Shown: piece after piece, positions 35,928-44,532 of the stretch
How the letters are laid out: every line of letters begins with the position of its first letter
Numbering within the stretch: the stretch's first letter is position 1
Source of the DNA: Solimonas sp.
Lineage (GTDB): Bacteria > Pseudomonadota > Gammaproteobacteria > Nevskiales > Nevskiaceae
Assembly: GCA_030149365.1 (NCBI GenBank)
Contig: JASBRP010000049.1
Coordinates: 1 to 54,987, forward strand
DNA length: 54,987 nt
Direction: 5' to 3'
Notes under the pieces: model-generated
What the model was told of the DNA's origin: nothing
Databases searched by the model: none
The model's input: only the letters and a program-made list of their open reading frames with translations
Program-made: the position numbers and the translations under genes

Positions 35928-37097
35928 TCAGCCTTCCGCCGGCTTCGGCGTCAGCGTGTTCTTCAGCTGGCCTTCCTGCGTGATGACCACCGGCTGCTGG
36001 TTGCGCAGCTTCAGCAGTCCGGAGGTCGCCACCTGCTCGCCTTCCTTGATGCCTTCCACCACGATCACGTAGTCGCCGCGGGCTTCGCCCACCTTGATGA
36101 AGCGCTGCGACACTTCCAGGTCGGTGGTCGGGCCGGCCGGCATGCCCGGCATCGGCTCCGCCTTGGGTGCATTGGGATCGACCTTCTTCTTCTGCACCAC
36201 GAACACCGAGGTGCCGTAGGAGTCGTAGTTGATCGCGGTGCGCGGGATCACCAGGATCTCGCGCATGCCCGGCAGCTCCAGGCGCACGCGGCCGAACTGG
36301 CCGGCGCGCAGCTGGCTGTCCGGGTTCGGCAGGCGCGCGCGCAGGCGGAAGTTGCGGGTGGCCTCGTCGATGCGCGGCTCCACCGCCAGGATTTCGCCGC
36401 CGAATTCCAGGTCCGGGTAGGCCTCGACCTTCACCGCCACCTTGAAGCCCGGCTTCACGGCGCCGACGTACTGTTCCGGCAGGGTCAGGTCGATGTCGAT
36501 CGGGTCCAGCGACTGCAGGGTGACGATCGGCGAGCCCGGGTTGATGAACTGGCCGACGTTGACGCGGCGGATGCCCAGCTCACCGGCGAACGGTGCGCGG
36601 ATTTCCTTCTGGGCCAGCTTGGCACCCTGTGCCTCGACGGCGGCGCGCGCGGCATTGGCCTCGCTGACCGCGGCGTCATAGTCGGACTTGGAGATCGCCT
36701 CGAGCTTGTAGAGCTTCTCGCGGCGCGCGCGGTTCAGGTCGGCCAGCTCGGCCTGGGCCTGCAGGCGCTTGTAGTCGCCGCGCTCGTTGGCCGCGTCCAG
36801 CGTCAGCAGGCGGTCGCCCTTCTGCACCTTCTGGCCCGACTCGAAGTGGATCGCGGTAATGATGCCGCCGGCCTCGGTGGTGACGTCGGTGCCGTTGACC
36901 GGCACGAAGCTGCCGATGGCTTCGAGCCGGTTGTCCCAGCTCATCTTCTGCACCTTGCCGGCCGTGATCGTCGCCGCCGGAATCGGCATGGCATCGACGT
37001 ACTTGTTCATCATCACGTTGCCCATGTACTTCATGCCGAACACACCACCGAAAACGATGGTGACGAGTACCAGCATGATGATCATTCTCTTGGTCAT
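35928..37097 (-). CDS. RND efflux periplasmic adaptor (MFP/HlyD family)
   Basis: A 389-residue membrane-fusion protein. An N-terminal anchor (residues about 5-22) is followed by a lipoyl half-motif IITAIHFESGQKVQKGDRLL and an alpha-hairpin (about 105-165). The second lipoyl half has IRAPFAGELGIRRVNVGQFINPG, then beta-barrel and membrane-proximal domains. It bridges the permease and the TolC-type channel. The start MTKRMIIML gives the anchor directly. Gaps to the TolC-type gene are short (28 bp), supporting one operon under the TetR-type gene upstream. Confidence 0.93.
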   Translation of the reverse strand: MTKRMIIMLVLVTIVFGGVFGMKYMGNVMMNKYVDAMPIPAATITAGKVQKMSWDNRLEAIGSFVPVNGTDVTTEAGGIITAIHFESGQKVQKGDRLLTLDAANERGDYKRLQAQAELADLNRARREKLYKLEAISKSDYDAAVSEANAARAAVEAQGAKLAQKEIRAPFAGELGIRRVNVGQFINPGSPIVTLQSLDPIDIDLTLPEQYVGAVKPGFKVAVKVEAYPDLEFGGEILAVEPRIDEATRNFRLRARLPNPDSQLRAGQFGRVRLELPGMREILVIPRTAINYDSYGTSVFVVQKKKVDPNAPKAEPMPGMPAGPTTDLEVSQRFIKVGEARGDYVIVVEGIKEGEQVATSGLLKLRNQQPVVITQEGQLKNTLTPKPAEG

Positions 37098-37125
37098 AAC
37101 ACGTCCTTCAAAGGCAATCTGTGTC

Positions 37126-38469
37126 TTACTGGGCCGAAACGGGCTGCATCAATTTGTCGATCCCGGCGAAGTCGCGCTCCGTCAGGTTGCCGGCGGCTTG
37201 CTTGAGCTGCAGCAGGTTGAGCAGCAGCGAATAGCGCGTGGAGTCGTAGTTCAGCTGGGCCTGCACGGTGCGCGACTGCGCGTCGAGCACGTCGGTGATG
37301 GTGCGGGTGCCGGCCTCGTAGCCGGCGCGCGTCGCGGTTTCCGCCGCCTTGGCCGAGACCAGGGCACGGTTGTAGGCCTGGGTTTCGGAGTACGCGGTCT
37401 GCACCTGGTTGAAGAGCTGGCGCGTCTGGCGCTCGGTCTCCAGCGTGGTACGGTTGAGCTCGGCCGTGGCGAAGCGTTCCCTGGCGGCGGCCTGGCGCTT
37501 GGCGGCGCTGACACCGCCACCGGCGTAGAGCGGCACCGTCAGCTGCACGCCGATGCGCGCATCGTCCGCGCGCTGGCCGAAGTCGAAATCGCTGTCGTCG
37601 CTACGGCCGGCACGCCCCACCAGATCCAGCGAGGGCGCAGCCTCGGCGACGCGGCTGCGGCGGTCGGCACCGGCAATCACGGCGTTCTGCTGCGCCTGCA
37701 GGATCGACGGATTGTGCTCGCGCGCGGCCTTGACCCAGTCTTCCACCTGCGCCGGTTCCAGCGGCGGGAACTCGGCGTCGTCGCGGATCTGCGGCAGGGC
37801 CACGCGGCCATTGCCGGTGACCTCGTCCAGCGCGTCGCGGGCATTGTCCAGCGCACGGCGCGCCGACAGCAAGCGTGCCTGGGCGAGGTCGTCGCGGGCC
37901 TGGGCTTCCTTCAGGTCGGTGCCCGGCACCAGTTCCACTTCATAGCGCTTGCGCGTGTCCTCCAGCGACTCGCGGATGGCCCTGGCCTCGGCACCGGCCT
38001 GCTCCACCGAGTCCTGCGCGTTGAGCACGCCGAAGTAGCGCTCCGCGGTGCGCAGCAGCATCTTCTGGCGGCGATCGGTGATGGAGATGTCGCTCAGGGC
38101 ATCCAGCGCATTGGCGCGCTGGCCGCGGGCGGACCAGTCCAGGCGGAACAGGGCCTGGCGCAGGCTCACGCCGGCGGACCAGGCCCAGTAGTCGTCCTTG
38201 GTATTGCCGAACACGCCGTCGGAGTCGGTATGCGCGAACTCGTACTTGCCGTCGGCCGAGATCAGCGGCCTCAGTTCGGCACGCTCCAGCTCGCTGGCCT
38301 CGCGATCGGCCTCGTACTGGGCGATCGAGCTCGCGATCGCCGGATCGTGCTGCAGGGCACGCTGGTAGGCGTCGCCGAGCGTCATCGCCGAGGCCGGCGC
38401 GGAAACGCCGCCGAGCACACCAACCAGCAGCACGGCCACTCGCCGGCTCTTATTCGCTGCACAGGTCAT
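37126..38469 (-). CDS. TolC-family outer-membrane channel protein
   Basis: A 447-residue exported protein with a signal peptide ending at about residue 28 (VSAPASA). It has two repeated outer-membrane-efflux domains: AYQRALQHDPAI opens the first, and VQLTVPLYAGGGVSAAKRQAAARERF marks the second repeat. Long coiled helices match TolC. This is the exit duct of the efflux pump. Its start lies 20 bp inside the end of the TetR-type gene, unusual but consistent with co-transcription and translational coupling. Confidence 0.92.
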   Translation of the reverse strand: MTCAANKSRRVAVLLVGVLGGVSAPASAMTLGDAYQRALQHDPAIASSIAQYEADREASELERAELRPLISADGKYEFAHTDSDGVFGNTKDDYWAWSAGVSLRQALFRLDWSARGQRANALDALSDISITDRRQKMLLRTAERYFGVLNAQDSVEQAGAEARAIRESLEDTRKRYEVELVPGTDLKEAQARDDLAQARLLSARRALDNARDALDEVTGNGRVALPQIRDDAEFPPLEPAQVEDWVKAAREHNPSILQAQQNAVIAGADRRSRVAEAAPSLDLVGRAGRSDDSDFDFGQRADDARIGVQLTVPLYAGGGVSAAKRQAAARERFATAELNRTTLETERQTRQLFNQVQTAYSETQAYNRALVSAKAAETATRAGYEAGTRTITDVLDAQSRTVQAQLNYDSTRYSLLLNLLQLKQAAGNLTERDFAGIDKLMQPVSAQ

Positions 38470-39175
38470 CGAACACCTCGTTGCAAATTCTCTTGATCAG
38501 GGCATCCAGGGCCGCACCGTCGCTGACATCCACCAGCGGGCGCCAACCGTAACCGTTGAGCATCACCTGGGTATGGCGACACATCAGCCGGTAGGGATCA
38601 CGTATGTTGAAGTCTTCCAGCACGCCTTCGGCGTGCACCAGGTTGTGCGTCCCGGCGGACAGTGCCCAGAGACCCGTGCAGATCTCCTCGGCCGCCATGC
38701 CGCGCAGCTCCAGCTCGCCGGCCGCGATGCCGTCGTTGACGATCCCCGTCACCATGTCGGCGATCGGATCGCTGGCGACCAGCATCGCCTGGCGGCGTTC
38801 GGTCGAAGCCGCTTTCCAGACCACTTCGGTGAAGACGTACTGCCCCAGGCGGAAGAAGTCCGGGTTGCGGCGCACGAAGATCATGTCGGCCACCGCGATC
38901 GCCACCATGCGGTCACGCGCCTTGGCCTGCCACTGCGTGGCACGCTGGAACATGGCGACGTGTTTTTCGGTATCCACCGCGGCCAGGGCCAGCAGCAGGT
39001 CTTCCTTGGAGGCGAAATGCTTGTACAGGGTGCCGACCGCGTACTCGCTCTTCTCGGCGATACGCGACATCTGCAGGTTCAGCAGCCCCTCGTCGCGGAT
39101 CAGGTCGCGCGCGCAGTCCAGGAAGACCTGTTCACGGTCCTCGAACTCACGCTGGCGACGTTCCTTGGTGCCCAT
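38450..39175 (-). CDS. TetR-family regulator of the efflux operon
   Basis: A 241-residue TetR-type repressor with an HTH around LQMSRIAEKSEYAVGTLYKHFASKEDLLLAL (residues about 34-64) and a helical ligand domain. It is the first gene of the efflux operon, overlapping the TolC-type gene by 20 bp. A perfect 23-bp inverted repeat lies 44 bp before its start, the expected autoregulatory operator. Pump and repressor would rise together when an inducer binds. Inducer unknown. Confidence 0.9.
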   Translation of the reverse strand: MGTKERRQREFEDREQVFLDCARDLIRDEGLLNLQMSRIAEKSEYAVGTLYKHFASKEDLLLALAAVDTEKHVAMFQRATQWQAKARDRMVAIAVADMIFVRRNPDFFRLGQYVFTEVVWKAASTERRQAMLVASDPIADMVTGIVNDGIAAGELELRGMAAEEICTGLWALSAGTHNLVHAEGVLEDFNIRDPYRLMCRHTQVMLNGYGWRPLVDVSDGAALDALIKRICNEVFDDLCSE

Positions 39176-39218
39176 GGGGCGGAGGATGGGAGGGAGAATG
39201 AAAATGTAATGCCGGTTT

Positions 39219-39241
39219 ATTCGTGAATCTTATTCACGAAT
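39219..39241. promoter_or_regulatory. Perfect inverted-repeat operator of the efflux operon
   Basis: Arms ATTCGTGAAT and ATTCACGAAT are exact reverse complements separated by CTT. A minus-strand TTGACA at 39249-39244 lies directly upstream of it, a likely -35. A clear -10 at standard spacing is not seen. Placement fits repression by the adjacent TetR-type protein. Confidence 0.85.
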
Positions 39242-39382
39242 TGTGTCAAGTACAAGTCGTGATGGATTATTTACAGATGTCAGAAAGCGAAAGTTCCACC
39301 AAGCCCATGTTTTTCATGGGCTATTACGGAAATCACTGAATTGACCCTGCGCGCAGGCTGGGATTGCTACTGCGCTACCAGC

Positions 39383-40129
39383 CTAGGCCGACATGAACTG
39401 CCCGCCGTTCACCGGCAGGTTGGCGCCTGTGATGAAGGCGGCCTGCTCGGCGCAGAGGAAGGTCACTGCGCTGGCGATGTCCTGCGGCTGGCCGAAGCGG
39501 CCGGCCGGGATGCCCTCGAGGATGCGCGCGCGGACGTCCTCGGGCACGGCGCGGATCATGGGGCTGTCGATGTAGCCCGGGGAGACCGTGTTGACCGTGA
39601 CCCCCTTGCGCGCGGTTTCCGCGGCCAGGGCCATGGTGAAGCCATGGACGCCAGCCTTGGCGGCGGAATAGTTGGTCTGGCCGAACTGCCCCTTCTGTCC
39701 GTTGACCGAGGAGATGTTGACGATGCGGCCCCAGCCGCGCTCGCACATGCCCTCGACCACGTGGCGGCTGGTGTTGAAGACGCTGTCCAGGTTCACCCGC
39801 AGCACGTCCTGCCACTGCTGGGGCTGCATGCGCCGCAAGGGCGCATCCCGGGTGATGCCGGCACAGTTGACCAGGATGTCGAGCGGCCCGATGCGGCCGA
39901 TGGCGGCGGCGCTGGCCTCGAAGCTGGCCACGTCGAAGGGCTCCAGGGCGATCTCCAGGCCCTCGGCCTGCCAGCGTGCCTGCTGCTCCTGCGCCGCGGC
40001 CAGGTCGAACTCCGCGCAGTTGGCGATGACCTGGGCTCCGCTGCGGGCCAGCGCCGCGCAGATGCGCGAGCCGATCGCGCCGGTGCCGCCGGTGACCAAG
40101 GCGCGCCGCCCGGAGAGCTCGATCCGCAT
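39383..40129 (-). CDS. phaB: Acetoacetyl-CoA reductase (PhaB-type SDR)
   Basis: A 248-residue SDR that reduces acetoacetyl-CoA to (R)-3-hydroxybutyryl-CoA, usually with NADPH, for polyhydroxyalkanoate synthesis. TGGTGAIGSRIC is the cofactor loop. Ser140/141, Tyr154 and Lys158 lie in NISSVNGQKGQFGQTNYSAAKAG, and GVHGFTMALAAETARKGVTVNTVSPGYI is the PhaB-specific stretch. The start overlaps the carbonic anhydrase stop by one base (TGATG). No PHA synthase is in the window, so a role in short-chain acyl-CoA metabolism is also possible. Confidence 0.9.
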   Translation of the reverse strand: MRIELSGRRALVTGGTGAIGSRICAALARSGAQVIANCAEFDLAAAQEQQARWQAEGLEIALEPFDVASFEASAAAIGRIGPLDILVNCAGITRDAPLRRMQPQQWQDVLRVNLDSVFNTSRHVVEGMCERGWGRIVNISSVNGQKGQFGQTNYSAAKAGVHGFTMALAAETARKGVTVNTVSPGYIDSPMIRAVPEDVRARILEGIPAGRFGQPQDIASAVTFLCAEQAAFITGANLPVNGGQFMSA

Positions 40130-40842
40130 CAGGTGTTGCGCCGGCCCGAGTAGTGCTCGCGCCGTGCGGCGCCGATCTTGGCGACGGCCTCGGCCCGCAG
40201 TGCTTCCAGGTTGGTCTCGGCATCCACGCTGAAGTCCAGGTGGCGCAGGCGCCCATCGCCCAGGCGATAGATCCAGCCGTGCACCGCCAGCTTCTGCCCA
40301 CGCGCCCAGGCATTGCGCACCGGCACCGAGGTGCAGACGTTGAAGGACTGCTCCAGCACGTTCAGCTCGCAGAGGAAGGACTCACGCTGGTGGTCGTTGT
40401 CCTGCTCATCCAGCACGCCGGCATGGCGCGCCGCCACCGAGCGCACCTGGCTCAGCCAGAAATCGGATACGCCGCCCAGTTCCTTGGCATGCAGCGCCGC
40501 ATGCACGCCGGAGCAGCGGTAGTGCCCCACCACCATGATGTGCTCCACCTTGAGCACCTCCACGGCGAACTGGATCACCGACTGCGCGTTGACGTCCGAC
40601 AGCGGCACCACGTTGGCGATGTTGCGGTGGACGAACAGCTCGCCCGGCTGCAGGTCGACGATCTCGTTGGCGGGCACACGCGAGTCGGAGCAGCCGATCC
40701 AGAGGTACTTGGGGGTCTGCTGGCCGACCAGGCGCTTGAAGAACTCGGGGTCATCGGCCACCACCCGCTCCGCCCAGCGTTCGTTGCGGTCGAGCAGGTC
40801 CTGTAAGTCGTCCAAGGGGGACTCCGGTCTGGGTTGGGACAA
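40129..40842 (-). CDS. can: Beta-class carbonic anhydrase
   Basis: A 237-residue zinc enzyme interconverting CO2 and bicarbonate. Zinc and active-site residues are visible: Cys51, Asp53 and Arg55 in IGCSDSR, with His107 and Cys110 in GHYRCSG. LQPGELFVHRNIANVV and the C-terminal LAVHGWIYRLGDGRL match the Can type. It leads the two-gene operon with phaB by a TGATG overlap. The link may be bicarbonate supply for carboxylases, but no carboxylase is nearby. Confidence 0.95.
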   Translation of the reverse strand: MSQPRPESPLDDLQDLLDRNERWAERVVADDPEFFKRLVGQQTPKYLWIGCSDSRVPANEIVDLQPGELFVHRNIANVVPLSDVNAQSVIQFAVEVLKVEHIMVVGHYRCSGVHAALHAKELGGVSDFWLSQVRSVAARHAGVLDEQDNDHQRESFLCELNVLEQSFNVCTSVPVRNAWARGQKLAVHGWIYRLGDGRLRHLDFSVDAETNLEALRAEAVAKIGAARREHYSGRRNT

Positions 40843-40997
40843 GGGCCCGGATTCTAAGGCAATTCTGCCCGTTCGCCCCCGCCCTCCCGGCCGAGGCGTA
40901 CCGGCCAGGGCCGACGAGTGGGGGATTTACGGCGGCGAAACGGCCATTCCGGCGCCGTATTTCCGGCGCATGCTAGTCCCGACTCCCTTGGAATCCT

Positions 40998-41024
40998 GGC
41001 CCGCCTCAAGCGGGCCTTCTTTTT
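40998..41024 (+). terminator. Rightward terminator with no annotated gene before it
   Basis: Stem GGCCCGC/GCGGGCC with loop CTCAA is followed by TTCTTTTT on the plus strand. The flanking genes (carbonic anhydrase and the DUF3228-like gene) are both leftward. It therefore either ends an unannotated plus-strand RNA from the 155-bp space before it or is a chance hairpin. Confidence 0.65.
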
Positions 41025-41033
41025 GGGAAAGCC

Positions 41034-41594
41034 TCAGACCCGCCAGTTGGCGTTGCGCTCCCAGAACTCCACGCTGCGGCGATAGGCGGCCCGGTCCATC
41101 GGCACGCCGGAACCGCCCTCCTCCACGCCCAGGGCATTGCGCATCATCGTGATCGGCGCCATCGGGATCTCTTCCGGCTCGGCCGTGGCCAGGCAGCCGA
41201 CCACGCCCCAGTCGGCGTCCACCGGCGTACCTTCCTTCTGCATCTGCTCGCGGCTGTAGAGGATCACCACCAGATAGCTGGCCACCGGCGGCTCCACGCC
41301 CTCGAACCAGCGCACCAGCACCGGCAACTCCTCGCGCGAGCGTGCCTCGTAGCCGCTATGCAGCAGGTGCCGGTTCTCGGGAGTGATCGGCGCCGTCAGG
41401 CAGCGCGTCTGCGTCCAGTTGGCATGCACGTGCAGCTTGCAGAACGGCGCGTAGCCCTCCAGCACCTTCAGGGGCTCGTGTTCGTTCAGGTAGCGCTCCC
41501 ATTCCGCGGGCGTGCTGCCGACGATGGCATTGCGGCGGCCCGAGGACGGGAACAGGCGGGTGCGGGCGAAGGGGGTGAGGGCGATCTTCGTCAT
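41034..41594 (-). CDS. Probable DUF3228-family protein
   Basis: A 186-residue soluble protein without signal or membrane segments. The sequence FARTRLFPSSGRRNAIVG, then YAPFCKLHVHANWTQTR, ITPENRHLLHSGYEAR and a late APITMMRNALGVEEGGSGVPMDR resembles DUF3228 proteins of about 190 residues. These are widespread but of unknown function. I assign the family from memory. The ATG at 41594 has a weak ribosome-binding site. It lies downstream of the tRNA-Gln on the same strand with a terminator between them. Confidence 0.65.
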   Translation of the reverse strand: MTKIALTPFARTRLFPSSGRRNAIVGSTPAEWERYLNEHEPLKVLEGYAPFCKLHVHANWTQTRCLTAPITPENRHLLHSGYEARSREELPVLVRWFEGVEPPVASYLVVILYSREQMQKEGTPVDADWGVVGCLATAEPEEIPMAPITMMRNALGVEEGGSGVPMDRAAYRRSVEFWERNANWRV

Positions 41595-41620
41595 GGCTCG
41601 TTCTGGACTCCAGACACAAG

Positions 41621-41642
41621 AAAGCCCGCTTGCGCGGGCTTT
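41621..41642 (-). terminator. Terminator after tRNA-Gln
   Basis: AAAGCCCGC and GCGGGCTTT pair across TTGC, and a T-rich run follows on the minus strand. It lies 17 bp beyond the tRNA 3' end. Confidence 0.75.
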
Positions 41643-41658
41643 CCCTTACTGCATCGGA

Positions 41659-41732
41659 TGGTTGGGAGACTAGGACTCGAACCTAGATAAACAGAGTCAG
41701 AATCTGTTGTCCTACCATTAGACGATCTCCCA
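41659..41732 (-). tRNA. tRNA-Gln (anticodon CTG)
   Basis: A 74-nt cloverleaf. Acceptor TGGGAGA pairs with TCTCCCA; the D arm runs around GTCTAATGGTAGGAC. The anticodon stem ACAGA/TCTGT encloses loop TTCTGAC with CTG at 34-36. The T arm has GGTTCGAGTCC, and a genome-encoded ACCA end follows. Confidence 0.93.
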
Positions 41733-41795
41733 TCCGGAACCGGAAATCGTAGGGCGGCGAGTATAACCCCGCCGCCCCAAAAGCCAAACGCTTTT

Positions 41796-42194
41796 TTAGC
41801 GCTTGGAGTACTGCGTGCCGCGACGGGCCTTGTGCAGACCGACCTTCTTACGCTCAACCTCACGGGCGTCGCGAGTGACGAGGCCGGCGGCGCGCAGCGC
41901 CGGACGGAAGCTCTCGTCGTACTGCATCAGCGCACGGGTGATGCCGTGGCGCACCGCGCCGGCCTGGCCCGAAGGGCCGCCGCCGACAACGGTGACCTTG
42001 ATGTCGAAGCGGGTCAGCGCGTCGACCAGTTCCAGCGGCTGGCGAACCAGCATGCGGGAGGTCTCGCGGCCGAAATACTCTTCGACGGTCTTGGCGTTGA
42101 TGGTGATCGCGCCGGAGCCCGGCTTGAGGAACACGCGCGCCGCAGCAGTCTTGCGACGGCCCGTGCCGTACTTGTATTCGATGTTCTTGGCCAT
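41796..42194 (-). CDS. rpsI: 30S ribosomal protein S9
   Basis: A 132-residue ribosomal protein: [42 protein letters not shown] and the basic C-terminus [11 protein letters not shown] that reaches the P site. Length is standard. It follows rplM by 12 bp, the conserved L13-S9 operon. The frame starts at the usual ATG, giving [10 protein letters not shown]. Confidence 0.98.
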   Translation of the reverse strand: MAKNIEYKYGTGRRKTAAARVFLKPGSGAITINAKTVEEYFGRETSRMLVRQPLELVDALTRFDIKVTVVGGGPSGQAGAVRHGITRALMQYDESFRPALRAAGLVTRDAREVERKKVGLHKARRGTQYSKR

Positions 42195-42206
42195 GGAATC
42201 GGAACC

Positions 42207-42635
42207 TTAGAAGTTGAGCGGCTTCGGCTGCTGTGCGGTGTGCGGGTGCTCGGCACCGGCGTACACCTTCAGCTTGCGGTACTGGGCGAAGCCCAGCGGG
42301 CCGGTCGGCAGCATGCCCTTGACCGCCTTCTCGAGGACGCGGGTCGGGTGCTCCTGCAGCATCTTGCCCAGGGTGGTCGACTTGATGCCGCCCGGGTGGC
42401 CGGTGTGACGGTAGTACACCTTGTCCTGCAGCTTGTTGCCCGTAGCCTTGATCTTGTCGACATTGATCACGACGATGTAATCGCCGGTGTCGCAGTTCGG
42501 GGTGTACTCGGGCTTGTGCTTGCCGCGCAGGCGACGGGCACACTCGGTGGCCACTCGGCCCAAAACCTTGTCCGTTGCGTCAATCACGTACCAGTCGCGC
42601 TTGACGGTTTCGGAATTCACGAAGATGGTCTTCAT
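42207..42635 (-). CDS. rplM: 50S ribosomal protein L13
   Basis: A 142-residue ribosomal protein: [20 protein letters not shown] at the start, then [32 protein letters not shown] and [10 protein letters not shown]. All are signature L13 segments. I use the ATG at 42635, giving the standard length, rather than an upstream start adding MWNGT. First gene of the L13-S9 operon, diverging from the hypothetical protein at 42831. Confidence 0.98.
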   Translation of the reverse strand: MKTIFVNSETVKRDWYVIDATDKVLGRVATECARRLRGKHKPEYTPNCDTGDYIVVINVDKIKATGNKLQDKVYYRHTGHPGGIKSTTLGKMLQEHPTRVLEKAVKGMLPTGPLGFAQYRKLKVYAGAEHPHTAQQPKPLNF

Positions 42636-42830
42636 CGTTCCATTCCACATCGGTAGTTATAGTTCAGTTGCCCGAAGGCAACCTCGGTACAGCCCTGGCA
42701 ACCCGTGAAGGAGGCCAGAAAGGTCGCGGAGTTTAGTGATTCAGCCCTCTGCGCGCAAGTCCAGGGCCGGCCGCCAGCCGGTTTTTGCTAAGCTGGCAGG
42801 CCATTTATCCCGTTTTTGCCGCTTCTGCCC

Positions 42831-43349
42831 ATGCCTGCGCGCCTTTTCGCCGCCCTGATCGCCCTGGCCGCCTGTGGCCCCCTGCTGGCCGCCGGGACCG
42901 CCGAGGCACCGGAAACGACCGCCGCCGCCCCGGCAGAACCGGCCGCCGAGCCGACCACGGCCCCGGAAGCAGCGCCCGCGCACCTCGAAGCACCGGCCAG
43001 CGAGGCTCCGGCTGTGGTGGAGACCTCGCCGGAAGCTGCCCCGGCGAACACGGCGGAGCCCTCCCCCGCCGCACAGCGTGAAGTGGAAGGCACCAAACTG
43101 CTGTTCCTGCGCCTGAACCTGCGCATCAAGCTGGTGGAGCAGGAGCTGCTGTCGATGAGCCCGGACCGCCTGCTGGAGCACATGGGGGTCGCCTCCGACC
43201 TCCTGGCCCAACTGCGCAGCCGCCAGCTGGAAGACGCCGAGATCGCCCGCGCCGACAGCATGGAGCAGTACCTGCAGTTCCTGGCCGAAAGCTACGTCCA
43301 GCTCCACACGGGCAAGGCGCCGAGGAAGCAGAAGAAGTCGCGCCAGTAA
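42831..43349 (+). CDS. Hypothetical exported protein with Ala/Pro/Glu-rich linker
   Basis: A 172-residue protein with a signal peptide (residues 1 to about 21). A low-complexity Ala/Pro/Glu stretch (about 22-80) leads to a short charged helical region (VEGTKLLFLRLNLRIKLVEQ to the end) that may be a coiled coil. I do not recognise the family. The ATG at 42831 avoids a shorter leader. It ends before a bidirectional terminator shared with the PilU-like gene. Confidence 0.65.
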   Translation: MPARLFAALIALAACGPLLAAGTAEAPETTAAAPAEPAAEPTTAPEAAPAHLEAPASEAPAVVETSPEAAPANTAEPSPAAQREVEGTKLLFLRLNLRIKLVEQELLSMSPDRLLEHMGVASDLLAQLRSRQLEDAEIARADSMEQYLQFLAESYVQLHTGKAPRKQKKSRQ

Positions 43350-43405
43350 CGCCGCGACGGTCCAGGCTTCCTGGCGCGGGTAGACGCCCTGCTCCCTGCT
43401 TCCTG

Positions 43406-43435
43406 AAAAAAGGGCGCCCGGCGGGCGCCCTTTTT
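43406..43435. terminator. Bidirectional terminator
   Basis: A GGGCGCCCG/GCGGGCGCCC stem is flanked by six A's and five T's, so it can work on both strands. It overlaps the stop codon of the leftward PilU-like gene. Confidence 0.9.
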
Positions 43436-44495
43436 ATCCGCCGAAGTTGATCTTCGCTTCCAGGTTGGTGCGCGAGTCGGCGTTGTTCAGGGCTTCGTCC
43501 AGCTCGATGATGCCCTGCTTGTACAGCCCGTAGAGCGAGGCGTCGAAAGTCAGCACGCCCTTGTCCGAGGACTGGTTCATGGCTTCCTTGATCTCGTCGA
43601 TACGCTTGTGGAGGATCAGCTCCTGCACGTACGGCGTGTTGATCATGACCTCGAAGGCCGGCACGCGGCGGCCGTCCTTGCGGCGCACCAGGCGCTGCGA
43701 AATGATCGCGCGCAGCGTCAGGCCCAGGTCCATGTAGAGCTGGTCGCGCAGGTCGGGCGGGTACAGGTTCACGATACGCTGCAATGCCTGGTTGGCGTTG
43801 TTGGCATGCAGGGTGGAGACCGCCAGGTGACCGGTGTTGGCCAGCTGGATGCAGGCTTCCATGGTCTCGCGCACGCGCACCTCGCCGATCAGGATCATGT
43901 CCGGCGCCTCGCGCAACGAACTCTTCAGCGCGCGCTCGTAGCTGATCGTATCGGTGCCGACCTCGCGCTGGTTGACGATGCTGCGGCGGTTCGGATGCAC
44001 GAACTCCACCGGATCCTCGATCGTCAGGATGTGGCCGCTGGCCAGCTCGTTGCGGTGATTGATCATCGCCGCCAGCGTGGTCGACTTGCCTGAGCCGGTG
44101 GCGCCGACCATCAGGACCAGGCCACGCTTGAGCATGATCAGGTCGCCCAGCACCTCGGGCACACCCAGCTCGGCGATCGTGGGCACCTGGGAGCGGACAT
44201 AGCGCAGTACCATGCCGAGCGTGCCACGCTGGTGGAAGATGTTGACGCGGAAGCGGCCGAGGCCGCCGGCCTGGGTCGCCAGGTCCAGCTCCCAGTGCTC
44301 TTCCAGGTGCTTCTGCTGCTCCGGCGTCAGGATGCTGTAAGCCAGTTCGCGGATGAACTCGGTGGTCAGCAGCGTCTTGCCGACCGCGTGCATCTCGCCC
44401 TCGATCTTCAGCATCGCCGGTGCATTGGCCGTGAAGAAGATGTCGGAGGCGTTCTTCTCCACTGCCAGTTTCAGATACGGCAGGATTTTCAGCAT
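43434..44495 (-). CDS. PilT/PilU-family ATPase (third paralogue)
   Basis: A 353-residue secretion-type ATPase like PilT and PilU. Walker A GATGSGKS starts at 131, and Asp/His boxes ILTIEDPVEFVHP and STLHANNANQALQRI are present. Walker B-like DMILIGEVRVRETME is visible. It shares more with the PilU-type protein next to it (REVGTDTISYERALKSSLREAP; AIISQRLVRRKDG) than with PilT. It probably assists type IV pilus retraction or acts as an alternative retraction motor. GGGAG lies before the ATG. Its own promoter is not obvious; the gene follows PilU by 37 bp. Confidence 0.88.
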   Translation of the reverse strand: MLKILPYLKLAVEKNASDIFFTANAPAMLKIEGEMHAVGKTLLTTEFIRELAYSILTPEQQKHLEEHWELDLATQAGGLGRFRVNIFHQRGTLGMVLRYVRSQVPTIAELGVPEVLGDLIMLKRGLVLMVGATGSGKSTTLAAMINHRNELASGHILTIEDPVEFVHPNRRSIVNQREVGTDTISYERALKSSLREAPDMILIGEVRVRETMEACIQLANTGHLAVSTLHANNANQALQRIVNLYPPDLRDQLYMDLGLTLRAIISQRLVRRKDGRRVPAFEVMINTPYVQELILHKRIDEIKEAMNQSSDKGVLTFDASLYGLYKQGIIELDEALNNADSRTNLEAKINFGG

Positions 44496-44532
44496 CTCGG
44501 TACCACTCCCTGTGTTCGAGTCGGATGCGCGC

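Noticed and set aside
32645..35983. Very long plus-strand open frame (1112 codons) opposite the RND permease
   Set aside because: It is rich in His, Asp, Arg and Gln and lacks any domain pattern. The opposite strand encodes a clear RND permease, so this is a GC-rich antisense shadow.
39219..39241. Possibility that this palindrome belongs to the TGAC-N4-GTCA set
   Set aside because: The arms (ATTCGTGAAT) differ completely from TGAC/GTCA. It is a separate operator for a different TetR-type protein.
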